Shown here: positions 24,861 through 34,154 of the stretch, one piece after another
Numbering within the stretch: position 1 is the first letter of the stretch
Layout: each line of letters begins with the position of its first letter
Origin: an uncultured Flavobacterium sp.
GTDB lineage: Bacteria; Bacteroidota; Bacteroidia; Flavobacteriales; Flavobacteriaceae
Assembly: GCA_937773775.1 (NCBI GenBank)
Contig: CALJVL010000025.1
Span: forward strand, 1-47,163
Reading direction: 5' to 3'
Length of the DNA stretch: 47,163 nt
Notes under the pieces: generated by a model
What the model was told of the DNA's origin: nothing
The model's input: the letters and a program-made list of their open reading frames with translations, nothing else
Database searches by the model: none
Made by a program: the position numbers and the translations under genes

Positions 24861-25890
24861 AGGGGCTTTTTATTTGTTGCAGACTTTTCGTACTTACGTG
24901 AGTGTATATTTCGGTAGTTTTGCTGCTGTTATGTCCTAATAAATCCTGTATATAACGCAAATCAGTGCCGCTTTCTAGTAGATGAGTCGCATAACTATGC
25001 CGCAACCAATGCAAAGTGACAGGCTTTGTGATTCCTGTTTTTTGTAATGCTTGTTTTATTATTAGCTGTAAACTTCGAGCATCATATTGCAGCCCCGTTG
25101 TTCGACCTTCAAATAAATAAACCGTGGGTTTGTATACTTTATAATAATCACGCAGCATTTCTAATATCTTTGGACTCAAGGGCACAATCCTATCTTTTTT
25201 TCCTTTGGAGTTTTTAAGTAATACTATGTTTCTTTTTGAATCGATATGAACAGGCTCTAGCGCCAGCAATTCACCACAACGCAACCCACAGGAATAAATC
25301 AACGAAAGCATCATTTTATGTTTGATGTTACTGTGTGCATTCAAGATCAGTTTTACCTCCTCTTTGCTCAAAACATTGGGTAAAACTTTGGCACGTTTGG
25401 GGCGATGTATTTTTTCAATTTCTATTTTTGTTTCTCGGATGGTTTTGAAGAATAATTTGATTGCATTAACGATTTGATTCTGGTATGATGCCGACAAATT
25501 GTTTTTTAAGATATGGTCGTTGTTGTAAATAATCACGTCTTCATTAGTGATTTCGGCAACTGGTTTTTCTTTGTAGAAAACGAGGAACGATTTCAAAGCG
25601 TCGCTGTAGGTGGTAATCGTGCTTACACTATAGCGTTTAGAGCGCATCCATTGCTTAAATTTCTCTATTTGGACTACTCCTTCAGCTGAGGGGAAAGAGT
25701 GGGCAAGGGGTGCTATATTGAAACGTTCTCGGTTTTCTAGCCTATCAGGAATATGCCAAAGCACTTTTTGCTGGCTCCATCTGGCTCCATCTATTTGTTT
25801 GATTCGCGCAATTAAGTCAGCATTTTTTTCAAAATAGACTGCAATGCGTTTTTCGGTTTTGTGCATGATGGGTTTTGCGGTCCAGTTCAT
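24847..25890 (-). CDS. integron integrase-like tyrosine recombinase
   Basis: The 347-residue enzyme has all catalytic residues: Arg204 (CGLRCGE), Lys231 (GKKDR), His294 and Arg297 (HWLRHS), His320 (LLGH) and Tyr329 (EIYTH). The core reads like IntI (GITKPVTLHWLRHSYATHLL, then DLLGHNSSKTTEIYTHV) and ends IKSPFDDL, recalling the RSPLDAL end of integron integrases. It lacks the extra helix that IntI proteins carry between the Lys strand and the HxxR box. It also has a front domain of about 75 residues (GARWSQQKVLWHIPD) before the usual SAM-like domain (76-165). It should join cassettes at the GTT boxes downstream. Confidence 0.9.
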   Translation of the reverse strand: MNWTAKPIMHKTEKRIAVYFEKNADLIARIKQIDGARWSQQKVLWHIPDRLENRERFNIAPLAHSFPSAEGVVQIEKFKQWMRSKRYSVSTITTYSDALKSFLVFYKEKPVAEITNEDVIIYNNDHILKNNLSASYQNQIVNAIKLFFKTIRETKIEIEKIHRPKRAKVLPNVLSKEEVKLILNAHSNIKHKMMLSLIYSCGLRCGELLALEPVHIDSKRNIVLLKNSKGKKDRIVPLSPKILEMLRDYYKVYKPTVYLFEGRTTGLQYDARSLQLIIKQALQKTGITKPVTLHWLRHSYATHLLESGTDLRYIQDLLGHNSSKTTEIYTHVSTKSLQQIKSPFDDL

Positions 25891-26070
25891 ATTGTGTTCA
25901 TTTTCTGAGTTTAAAGATAAGAAAAAGCCAATATGAATATGATTTTAAAAACCGAATTATAAATGGAGATGTTCTTTTGATTACAGGAAGGATTACTGCA
26001 CTATATTTTAATTTTAAAGGATTCATGGAACTTTGTTTGTAACATATAGCAGGAATAGCTCTTGAAAAAG

Positions 26071-26091
26071 ATCCTGAAATAAATTCAGGAT
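26071..26091 (-). terminator. hairpin downstream of secA
   Basis: ATCCTGAA and TTCAGGAT pair around a short AT-rich loop. On the minus strand it is followed by CTTTTT and lies 60 bases after the secA stop. In the other direction it is followed by seven As, so its strength is moderate. Confidence 0.5.
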
Positions 26092-26150
26092 AAAAAAATC
26101 CCCAACTACTGTCGCAATTGAGGAATTTAATTTATGGAGAAATAGAGTTA

Positions 26151-29100
26151 CTATTCTTTAACGATAACCCATGAGCCTGAGGCTACTAAGCTCTCCGCTT
26201 TTTTGAATTTCATTTCTTGAGTTTGTCCGTTAGCCACGTTTTGAATCCTAACGGTATCATTGCGATTAATCTTTGGCATCTCTCTTACGATAGTTTCAGT
26301 AACTTGACGTTGTTGCGTTTGTCCTGCTTCGCGATTATCTGCTTCGCTAGATCCTATTTCGTCTTTCGAAGTTTTATAATCTTCTTTCTTACGCACTACC
26401 TCTTTTGCTTCTTCAATCTCTGGAGCGCTTTGTTGTGGTAAATCTCCTTTGAATAGGAATGAAATCACCTCTTTGTTTACACCATTCAGCATACTGTTAA
26501 ATAAATTGAAAGCTTCAAATTTATAAATTAGCAAAGGATCTTTTTGTTCGTGAACTGCGAGTTGAACTGATTGTTTTAATTCATCCATTTTGCGTAAATG
26601 CTTTTTCCAAGCTTCATCCACAATTGACAATGTGATGTTTTTCTCGAAATCAGCTACTAATTGTTTACCCTCAGTTTCGTAGGCTTTTTTCAAATCAGTG
26701 ACTACGCTTAAAGATTTTACCCCATCAGTAAATGGAACTACAATGCGTTCGAACTGGTTTTTTTTATCCTCGTAGATATTCTTGATAATAGGAAAAGCTT
26801 CTCTAGCGCTACGTTCCGTTTTCTCGGTGTAATATTTTAAAGCTTCTTTGTATACTTTTCCAGTCAATTCTATTTCGGTCGTTTTCAAGAAGTCGCTTTC
26901 TGAAACAGGTGAAGTGATAGAAAAATAACGTATTAGATCAATTTCAAAATTTTTGAAATCATTATTTGCTTTTGTGTCTTGCACTATAAGTTCACAAGTG
27001 TCATATAACATGTTGGCAATGTCCAGTTTCAAACGTTCTCCAAACAAGGCATGACGACGACGTTTGTACACCACTTCACGTTGTGCATTCATTACATCAT
27101 CATATTCTAGCAAACGTTTACGCACACCGTAGTTGTTTTCTTCTACTTTTTTCTGTGCCCGTTCGATAGATTTAGTCATCATCGAATGTTGGATTACTTC
27201 TCCTTCTTCCAATCCCATTCTGTCCATTACTTTAGCCACTCTTTCGGAACCAAATAAACGCATGAGGTTGTCTTCAAGAGAAACATAGAATTGAGAACTT
27301 CCAGGGTCACCTTGACGACCTGCACGACCTCTTAACTGTCTGTCTACACGACGTGAATCGTGACGTTCTGTACCTACAATAGCAAGTCCACCAGCCGCTT
27401 TTACTTCTGCAGATAACTTAATATCTGTTCCACGACCAGCCATATTTGTAGCAATGGTAACTACTCCAGATTTTCCTGCATCTTCAACAATCTGAGCTTC
27501 TTGTTTGTGCATTTTTGCATTCAATACATTGTGCGCAACACCTCTCATTTTTAACATTCGGCTCAATAATTCCGAAATATCAACTGAAGTCGTTCCAATA
27601 AGAACTGGTCTTCCCGCCTTTGATAATGCAGTTACATCTTCAATTACGGCATTGAATTTCTCACGAGTCGTTTTATAAATAAAATCCTCTTTGTCTTCTC
27701 TTGCCATTGCTCTGTTAGTAGGAATTTCTACTACATCCAATTTGTATATTTGCCATAACTCACCGGCTTCAGTAACCGCAGTTCCTGTCATACCAGCTAG
27801 TTTGTTGTACATTCTGAAATAATTCTGTAAAGTTACCGTGGCAAACGTTTGGGTTGCTGCCTCGATTTTTACATTTTCTTTAGCTTCGATAGCCTGATGT
27901 AATCCATCAGAATAACGACGACCATCCATGATACGTCCCGTTTGTTCATCGACAATCATGATTTTATTGTCCATGATCACATATTCAGTGTCTTTTTCGA
28001 AAAGGCTATACGCTTTCAAAAGTTGGGTCAATGTATGGATACGTTCGCTTTTTATTCCAAAATCTTGGAATAATTTTTCTTTTTCCTCTGCTTCAGCGTC
28101 TTTTTCTAATTTTTTCTTTTCGATAGCAGCAATTTCAGTTCCGATATCTGGAAGAACGAAAAAGTCAGAGTCAGTATCTCCTGAAAGGAATCGAATTCCA
28201 TTGTCAGTCAATTCAACTTGATTATTTTTTTCTTCAATAACAAAATACAAAGCTTCATCAATTTTATGCATCTCACGATTGTTGTCTTGCATGTATTGAT
28301 TTTCCGTTTTTTGAAGCAGTTGTCTGATTCCTTCTTCACTCAAAAACTTGATCAAGGCTTTGTTTTTTGGAGCACTTCTATACGCTCTTAAAAGCAAGAA
28401 GCCACCTTCTTTAGTTTTTCCTTCTTTGATTAATTTTTTTGCCTCGGACAAAAATCCATTTGCTATCTGACGTTGAAGAGCAACTAAGTTTTCAATTTTT
28501 GGTTTCAACTCATTAAACTCGTGGCGATCTCCTTGCGGTACAGGGCCAGAAATAATCAAAGGTGTTCTAGCATCATCAATTAAAACAGAATCGACCTCAT
28601 CGACAATTGCATAATTGTGTTTTCTTTGAACTAAATCATCTGGAGAATGGGTCATGTTATCTCTTAAATAATCAAAACCAAATTCATTATTCGTTCCATA
28701 AGTGATATCTGCATTGTAAGCTGCTTTACGTCCTTCAGAACTTGGTTGATGATTGTCGATACAATCAACAGTCATTCCGTGGAATTCAAATAAAGGCGCT
28801 TTCCAAGTACTATCACGTCGAGCCAAATAATCATTTACAGTAACTAAATGCACTCCGTTTCCGGTCAAAGCATTTAAGTAAAGTGGTAAGGTTGCTACTA
28901 ATGTTTTTCCTTCACCGGTTTGCATCTCTGCAATTTTTCCTTCATGCAGCACCATTCCACCAATTAGTTGGACATCATAGTGAATCATGTCCCAAGTAAT
29001 TTCTTTACCAGCGGCATTCCATTTATTTTGCCAAACAGAATGCTCTCCATCAAGAGAAACATAAGGTTTAGTTCCAGAAAACTCTCTGTCTTTCTCTGTT

Positions 29101-29498
29101 GCAGTTACTCTAATTTCTGAGTTGTCCTTAAAACGTCTCGCTGTTTCTTTGACCACAGCAAAAGCTTCAGGAAGGATTTCAAGTAATGTTTTCTCAGACA
29201 AATCGTAAGCTTCTTTTTCCAAAGCATCAATAGCCACATAAATATCTTCTCGCTGGTCAATGTCTTCAATTGCTTCAACATCTTTTTTAAGAGTTGCAAT
29301 TTTAGCGTCAAGACCTGCACGGGCGACTTGCAGTTGATCTTTGAAGAAAAAAGTACGAGCTCTTAATTCGTCGTGGGATAGTGCAATTAAATTACTTTCA
29401 AAAGTTTTAATTTTGTTTAAGTAAGGCTGTAAAGCCTTGACATCTTTCTCGGACTTGTCCCCGACAAAGGCTTTAAGAATGCTATTTATGAAACTCAT
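26151..29498 (-). CDS. secA: preprotein translocase ATPase SecA
   Basis: I start at ATG 29496-29498 (MSFINSILKAFVGDKSEKD), giving 1115 residues; the 15 codons upstream do not match the family. Visible marks are MQTGEGKTLVATLPLYLNAL (Walker A), the DEVDSVLIDDARTPLIISGP box, GMTGTAVTEAGE, ATNMAGRGTDIKL and RQLRGRAGRQGDPGSSQFY. SecA drives proteins through SecYEG using ATP. It is longer than the E. coli protein because of an extra segment near residues 340-500, as usual in Bacteroidota. The C-terminal zinc finger is absent; the end is basic and Q-rich. secA closes the integron region. Confidence 0.97.
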   Translation of the reverse strand: MSFINSILKAFVGDKSEKDVKALQPYLNKIKTFESNLIALSHDELRARTFFFKDQLQVARAGLDAKIATLKKDVEAIEDIDQREDIYVAIDALEKEAYDLSEKTLLEILPEAFAVVKETARRFKDNSEIRVTATEKDREFSGTKPYVSLDGEHSVWQNKWNAAGKEITWDMIHYDVQLIGGMVLHEGKIAEMQTGEGKTLVATLPLYLNALTGNGVHLVTVNDYLARRDSTWKAPLFEFHGMTVDCIDNHQPSSEGRKAAYNADITYGTNNEFGFDYLRDNMTHSPDDLVQRKHNYAIVDEVDSVLIDDARTPLIISGPVPQGDRHEFNELKPKIENLVALQRQIANGFLSEAKKLIKEGKTKEGGFLLLRAYRSAPKNKALIKFLSEEGIRQLLQKTENQYMQDNNREMHKIDEALYFVIEEKNNQVELTDNGIRFLSGDTDSDFFVLPDIGTEIAAIEKKKLEKDAEAEEKEKLFQDFGIKSERIHTLTQLLKAYSLFEKDTEYVIMDNKIMIVDEQTGRIMDGRRYSDGLHQAIEAKENVKIEAATQTFATVTLQNYFRMYNKLAGMTGTAVTEAGELWQIYKLDVVEIPTNRAMAREDKEDFIYKTTREKFNAVIEDVTALSKAGRPVLIGTTSVDISELLSRMLKMRGVAHNVLNAKMHKQEAQIVEDAGKSGVVTIATNMAGRGTDIKLSAEVKAAGGLAIVGTERHDSRRVDRQLRGRAGRQGDPGSSQFYVSLEDNLMRLFGSERVAKVMDRMGLEEGEVIQHSMMTKSIERAQKKVEENNYGVRKRLLEYDDVMNAQREVVYKRRRHALFGERLKLDIANMLYDTCELIVQDTKANNDFKNFEIDLIRYFSITSPVSESDFLKTTEIELTGKVYKEALKYYTEKTERSAREAFPIIKNIYEDKKNQFERIVVPFTDGVKSLSVVTDLKKAYETEGKQLVADFEKNITLSIVDEAWKKHLRKMDELKQSVQLAVHEQKDPLLIYKFEAFNLFNSMLNGVNKEVISFLFKGDLPQQSAPEIEEAKEVVRKKEDYKTSKDEIGSSEADNREAGQTQQRQVTETIVREMPKINRNDTVRIQNVANGQTQEMKFKKAESLVASGSWVIVKE

Positions 29499-29544
29499 AA
29501 TATGTTTGTATTTCTGATTATTGTAAAGTGTAAATTTAACCAAA

Positions 29545-29569
29545 AAAAAAGCCTCTTTTGAGACTTTTT
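29545..29569 (-). terminator. terminator between the DUF2795 gene and secA
   Basis: AAAAAGCCTC and GAGACTTTTT pair (one mismatch) around TTTT, 14 bases after the DUF2795 stop. On the minus strand a run of nine Ts follows. Confidence 0.65.
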
Positions 29570-29582
29570 CTTTGCTTATTTT

Positions 29583-29804
29583 TTAATACTCATCCTCATT
29601 CCAAAGATAATCTTCGTCGGTTGGATAATCTGGCCAAATTTCTTCCATTGATTCATATATCTCGCCTTCGTCTTCAATAGACTGTAGGTTTTCAACTACT
29701 TCTAAAGGAGCTCCTGCACGTATAGCATAATCAATAAGTTCGTCCTTGTTAGCAGGCCATGGTGCATCACTAAGATAGGATGCTAATTCTAAAGTCCAAT
29801 ACAT
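29583..29804 (-). CDS. DUF2795 family protein
   Basis: The 73-residue acidic protein begins MYWTLELASYLSDAPWPANK and has KDELIDYAIRAGAPLEVVENL. This is the family pattern of short helical proteins with a conserved A-x-Y-L-x-x-x-x-W-P-A front. The tail is acidic and aromatic (DEDYLWNEDEY). Its function is unknown. Linkage just upstream of secA on the same strand is common in Flavobacteria as far as I recall. A terminator separates the two. Confidence 0.85.
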   Translation of the reverse strand: MYWTLELASYLSDAPWPANKDELIDYAIRAGAPLEVVENLQSIEDEGEIYESMEEIWPDYPTDEDYLWNEDEY

Positions 29805-29967
29805 CTTTTGTCGATTTAGTTTTGTGCAAAAATAATTTTTTTACTGAAAAAGACAAGTAAAAATCTATTTATTTTTAAAAAAAAGTTAAGAACGTTTTTT
29901 TTATTGTAAAGTTTTAGGTTTAAAGTTTCAAGTTTTTACACTCAAACGAGATACCACTTACTCTTCC

Positions 29968-30537
29968 TTACTTCCTAGGAATCCATTGAACTTCCTCCGC
30001 TTGCAAATCGTGAGACAACTTTCGTGCCAATACAAAAAGGTAGTCAGAAAGTCGGTTCAAGTACTTAATCGCGATTTCAGCTACAGGTTCGTTATGGCTC
30101 AAATGCACGGCTAATCGCTCAGCACGACGACAAACACAACGAGAAAGATGACAATATGACACTGTAGTGTGTCCGCCAGGCAACACAAAATGCGTCATAG
30201 GAGGGAGCTCGGCCTCCATGGCATCGATTTCATTTTCCAATAATTCAATATCGCTCTCTAAGATGCCCAATTTTTTTAAACGAAGTTCCCCGTTTTTCTT
30301 CACCTCTTTTTCTGGTGGCGTAGCAAGTATGGCTCCAATTGTAAATAAGCGATCTTGTATTTCGACAAGTATTTCTTTATAGTGAGTATTCATTTCTTGG
30401 TCGCGGACAAGCCCTATATAGGAGTTTAATTCATCTACGGTACCGTAACTTTCAATTCTAATATGGTCTTTCGGGACGCGCGTGCCGCCAAATAACGAGG
30501 TGGTTCCTGTATCTCCAGTTTTAGTATATACTTTCAT
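29968..30537 (-). CDS. PduO-type cob(I)alamin adenosyltransferase
   Basis: The 189-residue protein opens MKVYTKTGDTGTTSLFGGTR, the ATP-binding N-terminus of the PduO type. YGTVDELNSYIGLVRD and CRRAERLAVHL follow, which carry the ATP and cobalamin contact residues. It transfers adenosyl from ATP to cob(I)alamin to make coenzyme B12. The ATP-grasp gene upstream on the same strand is 48 bases away. A thiamine pyrophosphokinase or other cobalamin gene is not next to it, so the dependent enzyme is elsewhere. Confidence 0.93.
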   Translation of the reverse strand: MKVYTKTGDTGTTSLFGGTRVPKDHIRIESYGTVDELNSYIGLVRDQEMNTHYKEILVEIQDRLFTIGAILATPPEKEVKKNGELRLKKLGILESDIELLENEIDAMEAELPPMTHFVLPGGHTTVSYCHLSRCVCRRAERLAVHLSHNEPVAEIAIKYLNRLSDYLFVLARKLSHDLQAEEVQWIPRK

Positions 30538-30585
30538 TTTAGTTTTATTTTTTTATTCGTGGATTTCATCAAAGTTTTTACAAAG

Positions 30586-31443
30586 CTACTTTATTAAATC
30601 TACTATAGCGTTAACAAATCGTTCCAAGGAACCTTCACTTAGGTTAAAATACAAATCAGGCTCAATGCATTCCACTTCCATCAAGTGCAATTCATCATCT
30701 ATCACGATTCCGTCCACTCTGGCATATAAAAATTCTCCAGTAAAGCTGTTGACAATTTGTTGTGCCTTTTCGATTAACTCAGCTTTGGGCTGTACCAAAG
30801 TATATTGGCCACCAAACTGCACTTGAATTCTGAAATCGCCTGCAATTGGTTTCTTGTTGACGGCATGCGAGAATTTTTTATCGAAAAAGATAAAGGAAGT
30901 TTCTCCCAGAGTTTGAATTTCAGGCATGAACTCTTGTAATAGCAATTCTTTTTCGGAGGCTATTTTTTTGTAGTCCGTGTTGATTTTTCGAATATCTTTT
31001 AATTCAAATACTTCGGTCTGATAGGAACCCGCAGAAAAAGCTGGTTTTATCACTACTTTTTTCCAATGGGAAGGTATTATTTTATCGATGTCAAGAGTAT
31101 CCATTTTATCGATAAAAACAGTAGGAAGGATTTTTATACCTTGCTTTTCCATTTCACGCAAATAAAACTTGTGCTTGTTTTTTTTGATGATGTCGATGGA
31201 ATTCAGAGTCTTAATTCCCAAGTGTTCGATTTGGTTAAGCCAACGGTTAAATTCGGCTTCTTTCTCGAAGTAGTCCCAAGTATTGCGGAAAATTAAATAA
31301 TCAAAATCGCTCCAGTTCACAGTTTTGTCGTTCCAAATCACGACAGTGGCCTCAATATTAACTTTTGCCAGTGCTGGAATCAACAGTTGGTCATTTTGTG
31401 TTAAATTTGGAAGCTTTTCGCAGCTTAGTATAGCGATTTTCAT
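30586..31443 (-). CDS. ATP-grasp domain protein
   Basis: The 285-residue protein has an N-terminal Rossmann-like part (KIAILSCEKLPNLTQND; IFRNTWDYF). An ATP-grasp fold follows: NKHKFYLREMEKQGIKILPT, KKVVIKPAFSAGSYQTEVFE, LLQEFMPEIQTLGETSFIFF, and a metal-binding end YARVDGIVIDDELHLMEVEC. This is the RimK/glutathione-synthetase type, which ligates a carboxylate to an amine with ATP. The substrate is not predictable. The product may be a peptide or a protein tail modification. The neighbours (PduO, an ABC ATPase) give no hint. Confidence 0.85.
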   Translation of the reverse strand: MKIAILSCEKLPNLTQNDQLLIPALAKVNIEATVVIWNDKTVNWSDFDYLIFRNTWDYFEKEAEFNRWLNQIEHLGIKTLNSIDIIKKNKHKFYLREMEKQGIKILPTVFIDKMDTLDIDKIIPSHWKKVVIKPAFSAGSYQTEVFELKDIRKINTDYKKIASEKELLLQEFMPEIQTLGETSFIFFDKKFSHAVNKKPIAGDFRIQVQFGGQYTLVQPKAELIEKAQQIVNSFTGEFLYARVDGIVIDDELHLMEVECIEPDLYFNLSEGSLERFVNAIVDLIK

Positions 31444-31570
31444 TTTAGGATATTTTAAATAGTATTGTGATTTGGGTTTGCACAGCGAATTAGTTAAGAC
31501 GGTATCTTCCTTTTTTCTTTAAAAAAGAATAAGGTACAAGCGAATAGCCGCAAATAATTCCTGAAAAACG

Positions 31571-32257
31571 TTATTTTGTAATATCGCTTTCTACCATACC
31601 ATCGCGTAAACGGATTATTCGATGAGCATATGCGGCAACCTCCTCCTCATGAGTCACTAAAATGACGGTATTGCCATGGGCATGAATGTCATTAAAAAGT
31701 TTCATGATTTCTTCAGAAGTTTTACTGTCTAAATTCCCTGTAGGTTCATCTGCTAGGATGATTGAAGGCTTGTTAACTAGCGCTCTGGCAATGGCCACAC
31801 GCTGACGCTGTCCTCCCGAGAGTTGGTTGGGCTGGTGATCCATCCTGTCCGCAAGATTTACCTGTGTAAGTACTTCAGAAGCGCGAGCACTTCTTTCGGA
31901 TTTCGAATAGCCAGCATATATCATAGGCAAAGCTACATTGTCTAGTGCTGTGGTTCTGGGTAGTAAATTAAAAGTTTGAAAAACAAAACCTATCTCTTTG
32001 TTACGTATTTCCGCTAATTCATCATCCTTCATCTTACTCACATCTTTACTATTAAGGATGTAATTTCCAGATGTGGGAGTGTCTAAGCAACCTAAGAGAT
32101 TCATCAGTGTCGATTTTCCTGAGCCAGAAGGTCCCATAAGGGCTACATATTCGCCTTTATTTATTTCTAAGTCAATTCCTTTGAGAACATAAACGATTTC
32201 GTTTCCAAGTACAAAATCTCTTTTGATATTGGTAATTTTAATTAATGGGTTTGACAT
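31571..32257 (-). CDS. ABC transporter ATP-binding protein, LolD/MacB type
   Basis: Starting at [13 protein letters not shown] (ATG 32255-32257) gives 228 residues; an ATG four codons upstream is possible. Walker A is GPSGSGKST, the signature is [15 protein letters not shown], Walker B is IILADEPTG, and the switch His is in VTHEEE. The [21 protein letters not shown] stretch is typical of the LolD/MacB/FtsE branch, which drives lipoprotein release or efflux. The matching permease is not in this window's neighbourhood. Confidence 0.9.
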   Translation of the reverse strand: MSNPLIKITNIKRDFVLGNEIVYVLKGIDLEINKGEYVALMGPSGSGKSTLMNLLGCLDTPTSGNYILNSKDVSKMKDDELAEIRNKEIGFVFQTFNLLPRTTALDNVALPMIYAGYSKSERSARASEVLTQVNLADRMDHQPNQLSGGQRQRVAIARALVNKPSIILADEPTGNLDSKTSEEIMKLFNDIHAHGNTVILVTHEEEVAAYAHRIIRLRDGMVESDITK

Positions 32258-32479
32258 AGGTATTTGCAATTGATGAATTATAGTTTCTGGATTTTAAAAG
32301 TACAAAAGACTTTTGAATTAAATATAAGTTGCCTAAAATACATTTTTGTTACAATAATATTTGAGATATTGGTCTATTGATTTAAGTTGAAGCTCAGCTT
32401 TATCACAGCGCGGATTATTTTTGATAGTAAGTTTCTTTTTTATACTCGAATTATAAAATCCTGCTTATTCTGTTCGTAT

Positions 32480-33222
32480 CTAAAAAAAAACCAATCCCCA
32501 TTGAAAAGTATCAATTGTGACGGTAACCTTAGGATGTTTTTTTATCATTTCCCATGCCTCTTCCATATCAGAGGACCAATGTATATCATCAAAAATCCAG
32601 ACGGTTTCATTGGTAATCGTCGGAAGCAGTAATTCGAAATAGTCTAGTGTTGCTTTTTTAGAATGATTGCCGTCAAAGTAAATCAATTGATAATTGACAA
32701 TTGACAATTGATTATTTGTAAGGTAGTTTTTAAATTCTGTTGTCACTAAATTCACATTGGACAAACCAAATTGTCTAAATTGGTTTTGAGCAATTTTTGT
32801 CGTTTCGAGACAACCTTCCAGTGTGGTCACTTTTGCTGTTGGATTTCCCAAGGATAGGGCAGAAGTAGCCATTCCTAACGAAGTTCCAATTTCTAATATA
32901 GATTCCGGCTGAAAATAATGGGTGATTCTAAATAACAATTCAGCTCTTTTAGTAGAAATTCCTGCGGTTTTGGCAATCTTCGCTATTTCTCTACTATTGG
33001 ATTTAAAAACTTTGGATCCTGCCCCAAAAATCGTTAACGCTAATACTTTTTTTATTTTGCAAAAAGCGAATTTCTGTACTCTTCTAAAACGGAATATGCT
33101 GTTTTTGGCTTGCGGTCATAAAAACATTTGGTAATCAGACTAAATATAAAGGGCGAATGGACGGCATGTTCATTTTTAGATTGCCAAAGGAATTTTAGGT
33201 AAGATTTTATTTGGAATAGCAT
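32480..33222 (-). pseudogene. class I SAM-dependent methyltransferase, two frameshifts
   Basis: From ATG 33220-33222 the frame gives MLFQIKSYLKFLWQSKNEHA, then VHSPFIFSLITKCFYDRK and VLEEYRNSLF, and stops at 33052. If one base is dropped from the A5 run 33061-33065, the reading continues as LLQNKKSISVNDF. If one is dropped from the A5 run 33026-33030, it runs into GAGSKVFKSNSREIAKI and the long open frame with ILEIGTSLGMATSALSLG (SAM site) and IYFDGNHSKKATLDYF. The repaired protein has 246 residues. Either the gene is dead or the runs are sequencing errors. The substrate is unknown. Confidence 0.8.
32682..32714. repeat. CAATTG-rich inverted/tandem repeat inside the methyltransferase gene
   Basis: AATCAATTG and CAATTGATT frame ATAATTGACAATTGA, so the unit is both palindromic and a tandem of TTGACAA. 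It encodes QLSIVNYQLI between two conserved parts of the fold. It looks like a flavobacterial intergenic repeat that entered a surface loop in frame. Confidence 0.45.
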
Positions 33223-33230
33223 GCTTTATG

Positions 33231-33773
33231 GCTTAGTATGTCTAAAAAAAACGGGTTGCTCTCATGAGTTAATAACTACGTAAATGTAGGCGAATTTGCA
33301 GGCTAAAAAAATAAAAAATACGTTTTAGGTTGTGCTATTATATGTCGTTCCTGAAACACCAAAAAAATCACAAAAGTCAAAACGTTGACAATTGTAATTT
33401 TGGTGAGATAATAATTTTATTTACATGCATGGCAGAGACATTTTTTTTGGAATTTCGATTGTTCATATTGAGTTATCGAATAAATGATGATGTCCTTGCA
33501 ATAGCCCTTTTGGTTCTTGCAGAGTGTCGGCTTGTAATAGTTAATAATCTTCTGTTTTTTTTACTGGGCTTAGCGGTTCCGTACAGCCTTAACTTTTGTC
33601 TATTGCTTCCAGCTTTACATCTCTTTTACTTTCGAATTTGTCCCTGCCGTTTACTTTATGTTGATAATTGGAGTACCACAAATTGCTATAAACTTTTTAT
33701 TTTTTTTAAGAATTAAATGAATTATTTGGAAGCAATAGAAGGGTTTTATATGGCTGCCTTGCTAAGCCCTTTT
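33231..33773. other. gene-poor stretch
   Basis: Between the methyltransferase start and the VOC gene there are about 540 AT-rich bases. One plus-strand frame of 128 codons (33330-33716) is open. It is rich in Cys, Leu and Phe, has no sensible start region and does not look like a soluble or membrane protein, so I do not call it. I see no repeat or RNA gene. Confidence 0.35.
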
Positions 33774-34154
33774 CTAATTAGTGGAATGAATCCCAACTTT
33801 ATTTCCCTCGGAATCTATTATAAAGGCAATGTTCCCATATTTATCGACGCTTGTTTTTGGAACTACTATTTTACCGCCGGCAGATTCGACTCTGCTCATC
33901 ACTTTATCCATAGCAGGATTGGCGTTGAGATATATGACACTACCTTCGTTGGATGGGATGTGATAAGGGCTTTGGACCAAAGCTCCTATAACTTCTCCTG
34001 AACCAGTGTCGACGGGAAAAAGAGCCTTTTTGGTTTCCCCTGTATTGGTCTCTTCCAAGGAAATGTCAAATATGGTCTCATAAAATGTTTGTGCTCTTGC
34101 AAGGTCTGTAGCCGGTATTTCAAACCAGCTAAGTGAATTTGATGACTTGTGCAT
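33774..34154 (-). CDS. VOC (glyoxalase/dioxygenase-like) family protein
   Basis: The 126-residue protein has the N-terminal SLSWFEIPATDLARAQTFYE of the vicinal-oxygen-chelate family and the second half FIIDSEGNKVGIHS. A single VOC module of this size dimerises to form the metal site. Glyoxalase I, antibiotic-binding and dioxygenase relatives all exist, so the substrate is open. It is a lone gene, divergent from the SDR gene. Confidence 0.88.
   Translation of the reverse strand: MHKSSNSLSWFEIPATDLARAQTFYETIFDISLEETNTGETKKALFPVDTGSGEVIGALVQSPYHIPSNEGSVIYLNANPAMDKVMSRVESAGGKIVVPKTSVDKYGNIAFIIDSEGNKVGIHSTN

Larger units (their letters stand above)
17842..25890 (-). mobile_element. integron-like element: tyrosine recombinase, attI-like site and four gene cassettes
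   Basis: Reading the minus strand from 25890: recombinase gene, attI-like site, then cassettes at 24745-21153 (ATPase, enlarged by an IS), 21152-19884 (propeller), 19883-18624 (serine hydrolase) and 18623-17842 (membrane protein). Each cassette holds one gene and ends in a long imperfect inverted repeat starting 5-9 bases after the stop codon. Crossover-type GTT boxes read GTTGGC, GTTAGC, GTTAGC, GTTACC and GTTAAA. The start of each cassette is repeated inverted in its own site. Unlike classical integrons, the recombinase points the same way as the cassettes, as reported for the Treponema type. Confidence 0.85.

Noticed and set aside
24847..25890. Recombinase as part of a prophage
   Set aside because: No capsid, tail, lysis or phage replication gene is seen within the window.
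33330..33716. 128-codon plus-strand frame
   Set aside because: Cys/Leu/Phe-rich without a believable start or domain, in an AT-rich spacer; probably chance.
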